Shown: in pieces, positions 1 to 8,966 of the stretch
Layout of the letters: each line of letters begins with the position of its first letter
How positions within the stretch are numbered: the first letter of the stretch is position 1
NCBI GenBank assembly: GCA_902459845.2
Contig: CABPSV020000069.1
Location: forward strand, 2,501 to 25,314
Origin: Hepatocystis sp. ex Piliocolobus tephrosceles
Lineage: Eukaryota > Apicomplexa > Aconoidasida > Haemosporida > Plasmodiidae
Direction: 5' to 3'
Length of the DNA stretch: 22,814 nt
Position numbers and translations under genes: made by a program
Notes under the pieces: model-generated
What the model was told of the DNA's origin: nothing
What the model saw: the letters and a program-made list of their open reading frames with translations, nothing else
The model's database searches: none

Positions 1-283
1 GAATAAAATTATATAATTTGTAAATAACTAATAAAAACAGAACGATGAAGACTTTAATAACATAGTCTTAACTGAATAAATTGATTAAACAAACATGAGT
101 TACTTTGCACATACATAACTAATGCATTGTTGTATTTGTTGTATTGGTATATTGCTTTATTGCTGTATTTTTTTTTTTTTTTTTTTTTTATCATTATTTT
201 ATTACTGCCATTACCATTACTACAACTATTGTCATGGTTATTTATTTTTTATTCGTTTTTACTTATTCGTTTATTCACTTATG

Positions 284-317
<34 letters not shown>

Positions 318-515
318 CTTTATTGTTTGTTAAAAAAAAAAAAAAAATTTCATGTTTATTCAACCCAAAATTTTCAAAAAAGAAAAAAACAAGTTGTGCT
401 TATGTTAAAATATTTTAAAAATAAACAAACTTTTCCAACCCCGTTAATATAATTTTTTAATTTTTCATTTGTTTAATTTAGTATTATTTTATGTTATTAT
501 ACATATACATAAATA

Positions 516-620
516 TATTACATACATTACATACATTACATACATTACATATATTACATACATTACATATATTACATACATTACATATATTACATACATT
601 ACATATATTACATATATATA
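516..620. repeat. short tandem repeat (acatacatt / acatatatt units)
   Basis: About a dozen copies of a 9-nt unit alternate between acatacatt and acatatatt, so the second half behaves as an 18-nt higher-order unit. The array then grades into (TA)n. It is non-coding microsatellite-type sequence upstream of the polymerase alpha gene. Confidence 0.8.
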
Positions 621-721
621 TATATATATGTAAGCATATTTTAAGTTAAAACAAAATGATATAAGTCTCGAAAATAAGCACAGGTTATATGTTAAACAAC
701 TTATAGTTTTTTTTGTAAGCA

Positions 722-724
<3 letters not shown>

Positions 725-766
<42 letters not shown>
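725..766 (+). repeat. poly(A) run abutting a start codon
   Basis: Forty-two consecutive A residues run directly into the ATG at 767, so the start codon's own A is the 43rd. The run lies in the presumed 5' leader of the polymerase alpha mRNA. Length calls in such runs are error-prone, but the run does not affect the reading frame. Confidence 0.85.
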
Positions 767-769
<3 letters not shown>

Positions 770-846
770 AGTAATGTTTTTGACAGATTGAAAAAACAAA
801 GGTTGAAGGAATACAAAGCAACGGATTTTTATAAGGTATTATACAC

Positions 847-894
<48 letters not shown>

Positions 895-1517
895 GCTTTA
901 CATATTTTATATATTTTATGTTGTTTATATAATCATTTGGTCCCACCAGTTTGTATATACACTACATATATGAAATAAAAAAATGATAAAATAATGAAAT
1001 AATATTATAAACCATGATTTCAATTTTGTGGTATTAAACATATGCTTTGTCTATGGTATGTCTAACTATACATGCAGTTAACCACATTATAAAAACGGCT
1101 GTTACAAAAAATATATTAAACATATTAATAAATAATTATAAGTAATTATAAGTAATTATAAAGGTGCACGTATGTATACATACTTATGAAAATGTTTATA
1201 TACACACAAATCAAAAAAAAAAAAAAAATAACATGTATAACATTTCTATTGTTTTTATTATTCAAAGATATATATAAAAAAAGCTACAAAAGCTTAAGAA
1301 GTTAAAAAAAGAGTTTTATAAAAACTGTTAAATATTTAACCAACTCCTTTTTTTTTGTTTTTTTTTTTTTGTTTTTTGTAGGTAGTAAATAAAAATAATG
1401 ACATTTATACAGTCATAGATGAAGAAGGATATATTGAGAATAAAAAATCGCTTAAAAGTTTTATAGTAGGGGGAGGTACTTACATTTTAAAAAAAAAATA
1501 ACACATAAAAAAAATGT

Positions 1518-1567
<50 letters not shown>

Positions 1568-4500
1568 AGCTATAAACATATACATGTGAATGTATACTTA
1601 TATATACATACCTACATATTCGTGTGTGTTCTTTTTTTTTTAGAAGATAAAGATTTCGATTCTAGCGATGACATCGTACTTGAGGAAAATATTAATTTTA
1701 ACTTTTTAAAAAAAAAAAGTAAAACATTGACTTTATGAAAAAAAAAAAAAAAAAAAAAAAAAACGTGCACATACTTATTAGTATATAGTATGTACGTATG
1801 TAGGAGCAATGTATTATGTATTTGAGTGCGTGTCTTTTATATTCACACATTAGTGTGCAAGATAAAAAAAAAAAAATATGTACGAAACACGCATCAATAT
1901 AACATGTATAATGTCGTATTTGTACATACATTATAAATTATACTTTCGTAACATATATATATATATATATACGTAAGTTAAATTAAACATATGTTTTTTT
2001 TTTTTTGTTTTTTTTTTTAAAACAACCCTTCTGTAGATGTAGAAAAAACAATCAAAGTTAATCAAAAAAACAAAATCGATAGTTTTATAACGGAAAAAAA
2101 AATACAAAAAATAACTTCAACAAATAAATTAAGTAATAAAGAAATAACAAAAACAAAAACCATTGAAGATTTGATGGATGAAAATTCTTATTCCAGTAAT
2201 AGTGACAATAGTGACAATAGTGACAATAGTGACAATAGTGAGAAAAGTGAGAAAAGTGAGAATAATAAAAAAATTATTTTAAAAAAAAGAAAAAAAAATA
2301 AAGATTCCCCTGAAAAAAGATATTGTAGCATAGGGGGTATGCAAGATAGTAGTACACATCTTAAAAAAAAAGTTAATAGTAGTATGTATGGATATAATGT
2401 AAAAGGTACAGAATGTAACTATAATAAAGATGATATATTTAGTAGTAATATTAGTAACAAGCTAAGTAGTAGGCAGAATAATATATTCACTAGTGAAAAA
2501 AGTAACACATTCACTAGTGATAAGAGTAACGTGTTCAATAAAAATGGTAACATACACGAAATAACAGAAATAAAAAAAAATTTTTTTTTTAGTAATACAA
2601 ATTTACAGAAAAGAAAAGATAACGAAATGGAGACTGAACAAAATGTTAATATAAATTCGAACCTTATGGATGATGGAAATTGTATTGACAATATGGAAGG
2701 AGTTGAAAATCAAAAAAGACGTAAAATAATAGATGAAATATTTGATGAAAATAGTAATAATAACCCAACTGGTATGGATACTAATTCTTATATAGATAAT
2801 ATACAAAATGTTGTTACAAAAAATAATTTAACTTCAATAAATTTAAGTACTGGTGTGGTTGATATAGAACGGGATTTAATAGTACCAGATTATTCAATAC
2901 AAAATAATTTTGACGTAGTGAAAAATGACAATATACTTGATGAAGGAAATAAAACAGGAGAAAATGGTCATATTAATATAAATCCTAATTTTTTAATAAA
3001 TCGAAATGATGATATAATAATAAATGAAAGTACAGGTTTAACAAATGTTTACATATACGATATATGTCAACATAGAAATAGTGTTATACTATTTGGTAGG
3101 ACGTATAGTAAACTGAAAAAGTATAGAAGTATAAGTATATTTATTGAAGAGTTGGAAAGATGTTATTTTTTTTTATTAAATAAAAATAAAGAATATAAAG
3201 AAGGTGATACAATTATAAAATATGGAGATGAAAAATATAAAATGTATATACTATCAGATTTTATTGAAGAATTTAAACATATTAGAGAAAATTATAATAT
3301 AAAAATAGCTAAGTATAAAATAGTAAAAAGAAAAAATTTGAATTTATATCATTCGGGTGAAGAATTTTATGTAAAAGTTTTATATTCTTATAATTATGAT
3401 CCAATAAATGAGAAATATTTACATGGTAAAACATATAATTCTTTTTATTGTTGTAACGATGATATTATTGAAAATTTTATTATAAAAAAAAAATTAAAAT
3501 TACCTTGCTGGGTCAGAATAAAAGATTTAAAAAAAAATACATTAAATAATTTAACATACTGTTTTTTTGATTATACGACTAGTACAAAAAAAAATATAAT
3601 ATATCCTATTGATAAGTTGATACATGATAAAAAACGTAATAGTAGTACTGCTCAGTTAGATTTGGTAGAACCGTTAGAAAATAATAAATCAACATTGTCA
3701 ACTGATGGATCAGCTATAAATAAAAAAAATAGCTACCAAACAAGTACAACCACAACAAATGATACAACCACAACAAATGATACAACCACAACAAATGATA
3801 CAACCACAACAAATGGTGTAAATGTAAAAAAAATAGAAATTGAAAACCCGCCACTTATAGATATAGATTTACACAAAATGTATATAAAAGTTGTCTCAGT
3901 TTTAAACGATAAAAATATTCATGAAATTTTTAGTATTTATTGTTTAGTTAATTTTGAAGGACTTAAATATATACTATTTAATGGAATATGTAATCAATCA
4001 CAAGTTCAAATAAAAAATATAAACAATAATTATAGTAAAAACATTAGTGATAAAAACAATTATGTTCATAAAAATTTGTATAAAATATATACAAGTGAAA
4101 AATTATTATTGGAAGAATTTTTAAATAAATTAAAAACTGTAGATATTGACATATTTATTGGTTATAATATTTTAAGTTTCGATTTAGAATTTTTAATACA
4201 TAGATGTAATGTTTATAACTTGAATTGTGACTTTTTAAGTAGAAAAAAAAAAATAAGAAAAAATGAAAAAATGAAAGTAAATAAATTTAACGAAACAGGT
4301 AGTACAGGATCTATGTACAATATATGGAATAATATTAAAGGAAGGTTAGTTATGGATATATATACCTTGTGTAAAGATTTTATTAAATTAACAACTTACG
4401 GTTTAGATGAAATTATTAATAATATAATAAATAAATATCAGAATAAATCACAAGGGGTACAACCAACAGGAACAACAACTACTGGAGTAACTACTGGAGT

Positions 4501-7500
4501 AACTACTGGAGTAACTACTGGAGTAACTACTGGAGTAACTACTGGAGTAACTACCGGAGTAACTACCGGAGCAAGTATTGGTGGAGCGAAACAAAAACCA
4601 GTAAATGTATATAAAGATTTTTTAGTAAACAATATAAACTTAATAAATAGCAGTAACATACATTTATCTGATGCACAAGAAATATTAACAAATCATTTAT
4701 GTACGTATGTAAATTGTCAGATTTTTTGTTTAAATGAAATTGCAAATGCATGTACTGTATTACAACTTGTTGAAAAAACAAGGGATCTTACAAAACTAAG
4801 TGGTTATATTTGGATAAGAAGTTTATTATGTTTTAATAGTGAGAGAATAGAATATTTTCTATTGCATGAATATAATAAAAAAAAATTTATTACTCCTGTT
4901 GTAAAAAAAAAATTAAAAAAATTGGACAATGAGCAAGTAAAAAATAAAACTGTGGCAAAATATTTAGGTGGATTAGTACTTGAACCAGTATGTGGTTTAT
5001 ATAATACGTATGTTTTATATCTCGATTTTAACAGTTTATATCCTTCTATTATTGTTGAATATAATGTATGTTTTAGTACCTTAAAATTTAAACAAAATGG
5101 TGATGATGGTGTTGGTGTTGGTGTTGGTGGTGGTGGTGGTGTTGGTGTTGATGGTGACAATTTTAAGGAACGTCCATACGAAGATGGCAATGAAAAAATC
5201 GAAATTGACGACTTTGATAAATCCAAAATGGGTATTTTACCAAGAATTTTAAAAAGTTTAGTTGAAAAAAGAGCATTTTTAAAAAAATTAATTGCAAGTG
5301 AGAAAAATAAAGAAAAAAAAGAATTATTATTAATTCAATCATTGTCTATAAAATTAATAAGTAATAGTATATATGGTTGCTTAGGTAATGCAAACAATAG
5401 ATTTTATGCAAAATATATAGCTGCTTATATTACATTAAAGGGAAGAAATTTATTACAACATACAAAGTCAAAAGTAGAGAGAGAGTTTAATTTAAAAGTT
5501 ATATATGGCGATACAGATTCTATTATGATCGATACAGGTATTAAATCAACCGGGATAAATAATTACAAAGAATCTTTTAAAATAGCACATACAATTAAAA
5601 ATAGTATAAATAAAAATTATAAAAATTTGGAGTTAGATTTAGAATGTATTTTTAGTAAATTATTATTATTAAAAAAAAAAAAATATGCATGTGCTAAAAT
5701 AATTGATCCAAATACTTTAAAATGTGAATATGAAATGAAAGGTATTAATTTTATTAAAAGAGATTTTAGTAAAATATCCAAAATTATTGGTAATGAAGTT
5801 TTAAGAATTATTTTTGCAAATAATCAGGGTGTCTCTTCTTCAGGTACTTCTGGGGGGGGAGGAGGAGATGCAGCTATACCTGTGGATCATGACGTATCAG
5901 AACAGATACATGAGTATTTGCGTAGCATGAACGAGCGGATAAAGAACGACGAGTGAGAATCATGCCCAAACTGTGCATAACAATATCCACTTGTTTATTT
6001 TTACTTACTTTTTTTTTTTTACCCACTTTTTTTTTTTTTTACTTACTTTTTTTTTTTACCCACTTGCTTATTTTTACCCACTTGCTTATTTTTACCCACT
6101 TGCTTATTTTTACCCACTTGCTTATTTTTACCAACTTGCTTATTTTTACCAACTTGCTTATTTTTACCAACTTGCTTATTTTTACCCACTTGCTTATTTT
6201 TACCCACTTGCTTATTTTTACCCACTTGCTTATTTTTACCCACTTGCTTATTTTTATTAACTTGCTTATTTTTACCAACTTGCTTATTTTTACCAACTTG
6301 CTTATTTTTACCCACTTGCTTATTTTTACCCACTTGCTTATTTTTACCCACTTGCTTATTTTTTTTTTCCCTTCTTATTTTTTTTTTCCCTTCTTATTTT
6401 TTTTTTCCCTTCTTATTTTTTTTTTTCCTTGCTTATTTTTTTTTTCCCTTGCTTATTTTTTTTTTCCCTTGCTCATTTTTACCAACTTGCTTATTTTTTT
6501 TTTCCCTTCTTATTTTTTTTTTCCCTTGCTTATTTTTTTTTTCCCTTGCTCATTTTTACCAACTTGCTTATTTTTTTTTTCCCTTCTTATTTTTTTTTTC
6601 CCTTCTTATTTTTTTTTTTCCTTGCTTATTTTTTTTTTCCCTTCTTATTTTTTTTTTTCCTTGCTTATTTTTTTTTTCCCTTGCTTATTTTTTTTTTCCC
6701 TTGCTTATTTTTTTTTTTCCCTTCTTATTTTTTTTTTCCCTTGCAGATTCGACCTAGACTACTATGTGATTACGAAAAAATTAACGAAGAATGTAGACGA
6801 GTACCAAGAGAAAAACTCACTAGGACATGTACTAGTAGCTGAACGGATGATAAAAGATGGATACAATGTGAGCGTAAATAAAGAAATACAATATTGTGTA
6901 TGTATGAGTGAAGATTGTTTAAAATTTTATAATAAAAAAAATGAAAAGTTGAATACTTCTTTATGTTGTTATACTGTTAATGAAATAAAAAAGTTCGAAT
7001 TAAAAATAGATAAAGATTATTATATAAGAAATCAAATTTTATTACCTATTAATAGATTGTGTGAATATATTGAAGGAACAAGTGCAGAAAAATTATCTTC
7101 ATGTTTTGAAATTTATGATATAAAAGATTTAAAAACGGATATACAAATAGGAGAGAATGAACTAGAAACGAACGTACTTTCTTTACTTAGTCAATCAGAA
7201 GAAAGGTTTAATGAAATTTATTTTAAAGGATATATAACTTGTCGTAATTGTTCTTATAATGTAAAACCAACTATTTTTATTAAATATTTTAAATGTAATA
7301 AATGTAGATCTTATGTTTCGATCGAATTAATTAGAAATTATATTTTTTCTTATATATATCATTTATGTTCTAACTTTTATAAACAATTATATATTTGTAC
7401 TACCTGTTCAATACAAACAAAAAGAATATACTTAAATAATAGTAAAACTTGTCCTAATATCAATTGTGAAAATCCAGAAACTAATTTAAAACCGATTATA

Positions 7501-8196
7501 TCAAAGAGATATATATATTTGGCTTTGGAATATTTTTTGTTTTTACTTAAAGACGATTTGGTCGATTTACCTGATGAATATATTGTTGTAGATAAAGAGG
7601 AGGTAAAAAATGAAGATGATAAAATTCAGGAAGTTAGTACAGATGTTGGAGCAGGTAATAACATTGGAGCAGGTAATAACGCAGGAGCAGGTAATAACGC
7701 AGGAGGTAACACAGGAAATAATCCATCAATAGAGATAAACAAAAACGAACTTTGTTACCAAAAGAAACAAAATATAAAACCGTTTGATACAAATGTACAT
7801 ATATTTATAGATAGCCAATTTAAAACATATATTTTAAATGAAGAGGATGAAAACAATGCTATTACAGATACCACTCCATCTAGTAATCGTAATAGTAATA
7901 ATTTGAATAAAAAGAAAAATTTTAAAATTGATTCTTATGATGATATTTGTAAAAATAAAGAATTACAAGTAAATATAACAAAAGGTTTACAAATGAAATA
8001 TCCTAACATTTCAAAATTCATTGCCTACTTAAAATTAAAAAATAATAAATTTTATCTTAATTATAATGAAGAAAGAGAGACAATAAGAGATGCGATAAGA
8101 AGTATAATACATAATAATATATATTCCAAAATATTTTTTAGCGACGTTTTTTCTGTTTTTCATTTGCCTTTGTCTTCTAACATTAAAATGCTGTGA
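767..8196 (+). CDS. POLA1: DNA polymerase alpha catalytic subunit (five exons)
   Basis: Replicative family B polymerase that extends primase-made RNA primers in the nucleus. Exons are 767-835, 1382-1475, 1644-1718, 2037-5952 and 6747-8196; phases agree and give 1,867 aa. Exons 1-3 encode the conserved N-terminal pol alpha region, with NNDIYTVIDEEGY near residues 36-40 onward. A degenerate exonuclease domain (GYNILSFD near 790; GRLVMDIYTL near 850) is followed by YLGGLVLEP, then palm motif A DFNSLYPSII (Asp1076), motif B KLISNSIYG (Lys1185, Asn1189) and motif C YGDTDS (Asp1238, Asp1240). LLLLKKKKYA comes next. FDLDYYVITKKLTKN opens the thumb part in exon 5. Two C-terminal zinc modules follow: Cys1550, 1553, 1568, 1571 and Cys1602, 1605, 1620, 1625. 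These features and YGCLG/RFYAK distinguish it from the delta, epsilon and zeta enzymes. Repeat insertions in variable loops make it longer than the human enzyme (roughly 1,460 aa, from memory). The catalytic residues are present. The start is the first ATG before the conserved N-terminus. Confidence 0.97.
836..1381 (+). other. POLA1: intron 1 of DNA polymerase alpha
   Basis: The donor AAG|GTATTA follows codon 23 and the acceptor TTTTTTGTAG|GTAGTA precedes exon 2 (phase 0). The intron contains a (TA)n run at about 849-892 and T runs of 10 or more just before the acceptor. In-frame stops appear soon after the (TA)n run, so retention would truncate the protein. Joining across it restores the conserved pol alpha N-terminal sequence YKVVNKNNDIYTV. 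Confidence 0.9.
1476..1643 (+). other. POLA1: intron 2 of DNA polymerase alpha
   Basis: The donor is GGAG|GTACTT and the acceptor CTTTTTTTTTTAG|AAGATA, phase 1. The split codon G|AA gives Glu55. A (TA)n run of about 45 nt lies at 1519-1563. Joining gives SFIVGGEDKDFDSSDD, in keeping with the acidic N-terminal region of polymerase alpha. Confidence 0.85.
1719..2036 (+). other. POLA1: intron 3 of DNA polymerase alpha
   Basis: The donor is AAAA|GTAAAA and the acceptor CTTCTGTAG|ATGTAG, phase 1, with split codon A|AT (Asn80). It holds A runs near 1738-1763 and 1866-1877, a (TA)n tract near 1951-1971 and T runs before the acceptor. The donor sits at the end of an 11-A coding run, so its exact position depends on correct homopolymer length. 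Confidence 0.82.
2195..2262 (+). repeat. Ser-Asp-Asn / Ser-Glu-Lys coding repeat in polymerase alpha
   Basis: A 9-nt unit agtgacaat is repeated about four times and then degenerates into agtgagaaa. It encodes S-D-N and S-E-K triplets in the N-terminal linker, before the exonuclease-like domain. The tract is low-complexity and probably length-variable. Confidence 0.85.
3746..3817 (+). repeat. TTTTND coding repeat in polymerase alpha
   Basis: Four 18-nt units encode Thr-Thr-Thr-Thr-Asn-Asp, with the last ending Asn-Gly. They lie in a linker just before the exonuclease-like domain begins at about PPLIDIDLHKMYI. The period is a multiple of three, so copy-number change keeps frame. Confidence 0.9.
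4477..4572 (+). repeat. TTGV coding repeat in polymerase alpha
   Basis: Eight 12-nt units (actactggagta, with late copies using accgga) encode Thr-Thr-Gly-Val, the last being Thr-Thr-Gly-Ala. The block interrupts the exonuclease-like domain after GLDEIINNI. A loop insertion is likely because conserved sequence resumes downstream. Confidence 0.9.
5107..5157 (+). repeat. Gly/Val-rich coding repeat in the polymerase palm
   Basis: A GGT/GTT trinucleotide tract encodes G-V-G-V-G-V followed by a five-Gly run and G-V-G-V. It lies between motif A and the conserved GILPRIL segment that leads to the fingers. Human polymerase alpha also has a variable acidic loop at this place (family knowledge), so this is likely a solvent-exposed loop. 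Confidence 0.88.
6057..6360 (+). repeat. 18-bp tandem repeat in intron 4 (about 17 copies)
   Basis: The core cttgctta recurs every 18 nt exactly, at 6063, 6081 and so on to 6351 (17 copies). Units differ mainly at one spot: ccca, ccaa or, once, ttaa before cttgc. Blocks of ccaa and ccca variants are clustered, suggesting local duplication of groups of units. Confidence 0.93.
6361..6740 (+). repeat. about 19-bp T/C-rich tandem repeat in intron 4
   Basis: Around 20 units of a 19-20-nt pyrimidine tract, T8-10 followed by cccttcttat or cccttgcttat, with two interspersed copies of the 18-bp-type unit (gctcatttttaccaacttg). The last unit becomes the functional acceptor: its cccttgc is followed by ag instead of tta. 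Confidence 0.9.
7646..7711 (+). repeat. GAGNNA coding repeat in polymerase alpha C-terminus
   Basis: About three 18-nt units (ggagcaggtaataacgca) encode Gly-Ala-Gly-Asn-Asn-Ala/Ile, then a degenerate GGNTGNN. They fall after the second zinc module, in an acidic linker ahead of the C-terminal helical segment. Confidence 0.88.
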
Positions 8197-8254
8197 TATA
8201 ATTTTTTTTTTTTTGCAAGCTCCGTCCTGCAATGGCATTTTTTCATTCCACCAC

Positions 8255-8300
8255 ACATACATATACTCATACATATACTCATACATATACTCATACATAT
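8255..8300. repeat. 12-bp tandem repeat (catacatatact)
   Basis: Three to four copies of a 12-nt unit, catacatatact, lie shortly after the polymerase alpha stop, probably in its 3' UTR. Confidence 0.8.
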
Positions 8301-8410
8301 ACATATATTTATTTTATATTGTATATGAGTGTAAAATTATGTATTTACAGTTTTCCGTTCTTATCAATGTTATTTTAGTTAGAGATGTTCTCATTTAGTA
8401 CCTTTCTTTT

Positions 8411-8420
8411 NNNNNNNNNN
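8411..8420. other. assembly gap (10 N)
   Basis: Ten unresolved bases sit directly beside a 16-bp tandem repeat array that starts at 8421. A round 10-N gap at a repeat edge suggests an unresolved or collapsed array rather than ten unknown bases, so the true distance may differ. Confidence 0.97.
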
Positions 8421-8491
8421 ACTCAATTATGTATACACTCAATTATGTATACACTCAATTATGTATATACTCAATTATGTATACACTCAAT
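8421..8491. repeat. 16-bp tandem repeat (actcaattatgtatac)
   Basis: Four nearly identical 16-nt units, one with a single change, plus a partial fifth start at the first base after the N gap. The array may extend leftward into the gap. Confidence 0.9.
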
Positions 8492-8966
8492 TTTCGTTTG
8501 TTCTATTATTACCTATTTTCTAGTAATAACTTTTTACTTCTTATATAGAAAAACTTTTTTTTTTTTTTAAATTATATTTAAAAAAGTTTATTATATTTGT
8601 ATTTATATATATATATACAACATAACACAGCATAATATAATATAAAAATAAAAATTATTACTTTGTATACAGCTTAAACTTAATCACTGTACAAGTATTT
8701 ATAATTATGTACATGTACAATTTTACAAAAAAAAAAAAAGTAATTAGTATGTAGATAAAATGTAGCAAATTGGCCAGAACAGAAAAAAAGGGGATGTTAT
8801 TTGTGCAGTTCATTTTTTTATTTATTTATTTTTTTTTATTTATTTTTTTTTATTTATTTATTTTTTTTTTATTTATTATTAATTTTTTTTTTTTAATCCA
8901 ATAATAATGTTCGTTTGTTGTAAGCACACACATGTGTCGCATGTACTAGTCATTTTTATAACATCA

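Larger units (their letters stand above)
1..766. promoter_or_regulatory. upstream region and 5' leader of DNA polymerase alpha
   Basis: No credible coding region is visible. The stretch holds long T runs (about 169-190 and 287-317), an A run near 333-347, a tandem repeat block (516-620), a short (TA)n tract (about 613-629) and a poly(A) run reaching the first codon of the polymerase gene. Open frames here translate only to Phe/Tyr/Ile homopolymers. By position it should contain promoter and 5' leader. I see no recognisable transcription-factor site that I would defend. Confidence 0.6.
5953..6746 (+). other. POLA1: intron 4 of DNA polymerase alpha, filled with repeats
   Basis: The donor is ACGA|GTGAGA and the acceptor TTTTCCCTTGCAG|ATTCGA, phase 2; split codon GA|A gives Glu1385 and exon 5 continues FDLDYYVITKKLTKN, a conserved polymerase alpha segment. 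The intron is T/C-rich and consists almost wholly of two tandem-repeat blocks. After the AG inside the donor (5956-5957) I find no AG dinucleotide until the acceptor at 6745-6746. One frame is open through the whole intron because the main period is a multiple of three, but exon 4's own frame meets TGA at 5954, so retention truncates the protein. Confidence 0.92.
8197..8966. other. convergent intergenic region between polymerase alpha and uS12
   Basis: No gene is visible. It holds both 3' ends: polymerase alpha from the left and uS12 from the right. Contents are a T run just after the polymerase stop, a small GC-richer patch (8213-8240), a 12-nt repeat (8255-8300), an N gap (8411-8420) followed by a 16-nt repeat, an A run near 8727-8739 and a TTTA/T-run tract (8814-8895). 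Transcript ends cannot be placed precisely. Confidence 0.7.

Noticed and set aside
127..452. Open frames encoding Phe/Leu/Ile-rich peptides
   Set aside because: They are translations of T runs with no codon structure or homologous motif; this is simple sequence upstream of the polymerase gene.
489..848. Minus-strand frame with repeated Tyr-Val-Met/Ile
   Set aside because: It comes from the 9-nt microsatellite and the poly(A) run, and overlaps exon 1 of polymerase alpha antisense.
4130..4400. Active 3'-5' proofreading exonuclease in the polymerase
   Set aside because: The domain fold is recognisable, but motif context matches the degenerate, inactive exonuclease domain typical of polymerase alpha.
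6039..6351. Minus-strand GKNKQV / VKISKW repeat proteins
   Set aside because: Antisense shadows of the 18-bp intron repeat with no independent support.
6057..6360. CRISPR-like array
   Set aside because: Units are contiguous with no unique spacers; it is a simple tandem repeat in a eukaryotic intron.
5953..6746. Coding continuation with LLIFTH-type hexapeptide repeats upstream of exon 5
   Set aside because: The frame is open only because the repeat period is 18. Exon 4 reaches a stop at once if unspliced, and precise splicing joins conserved polymerase alpha sequence.
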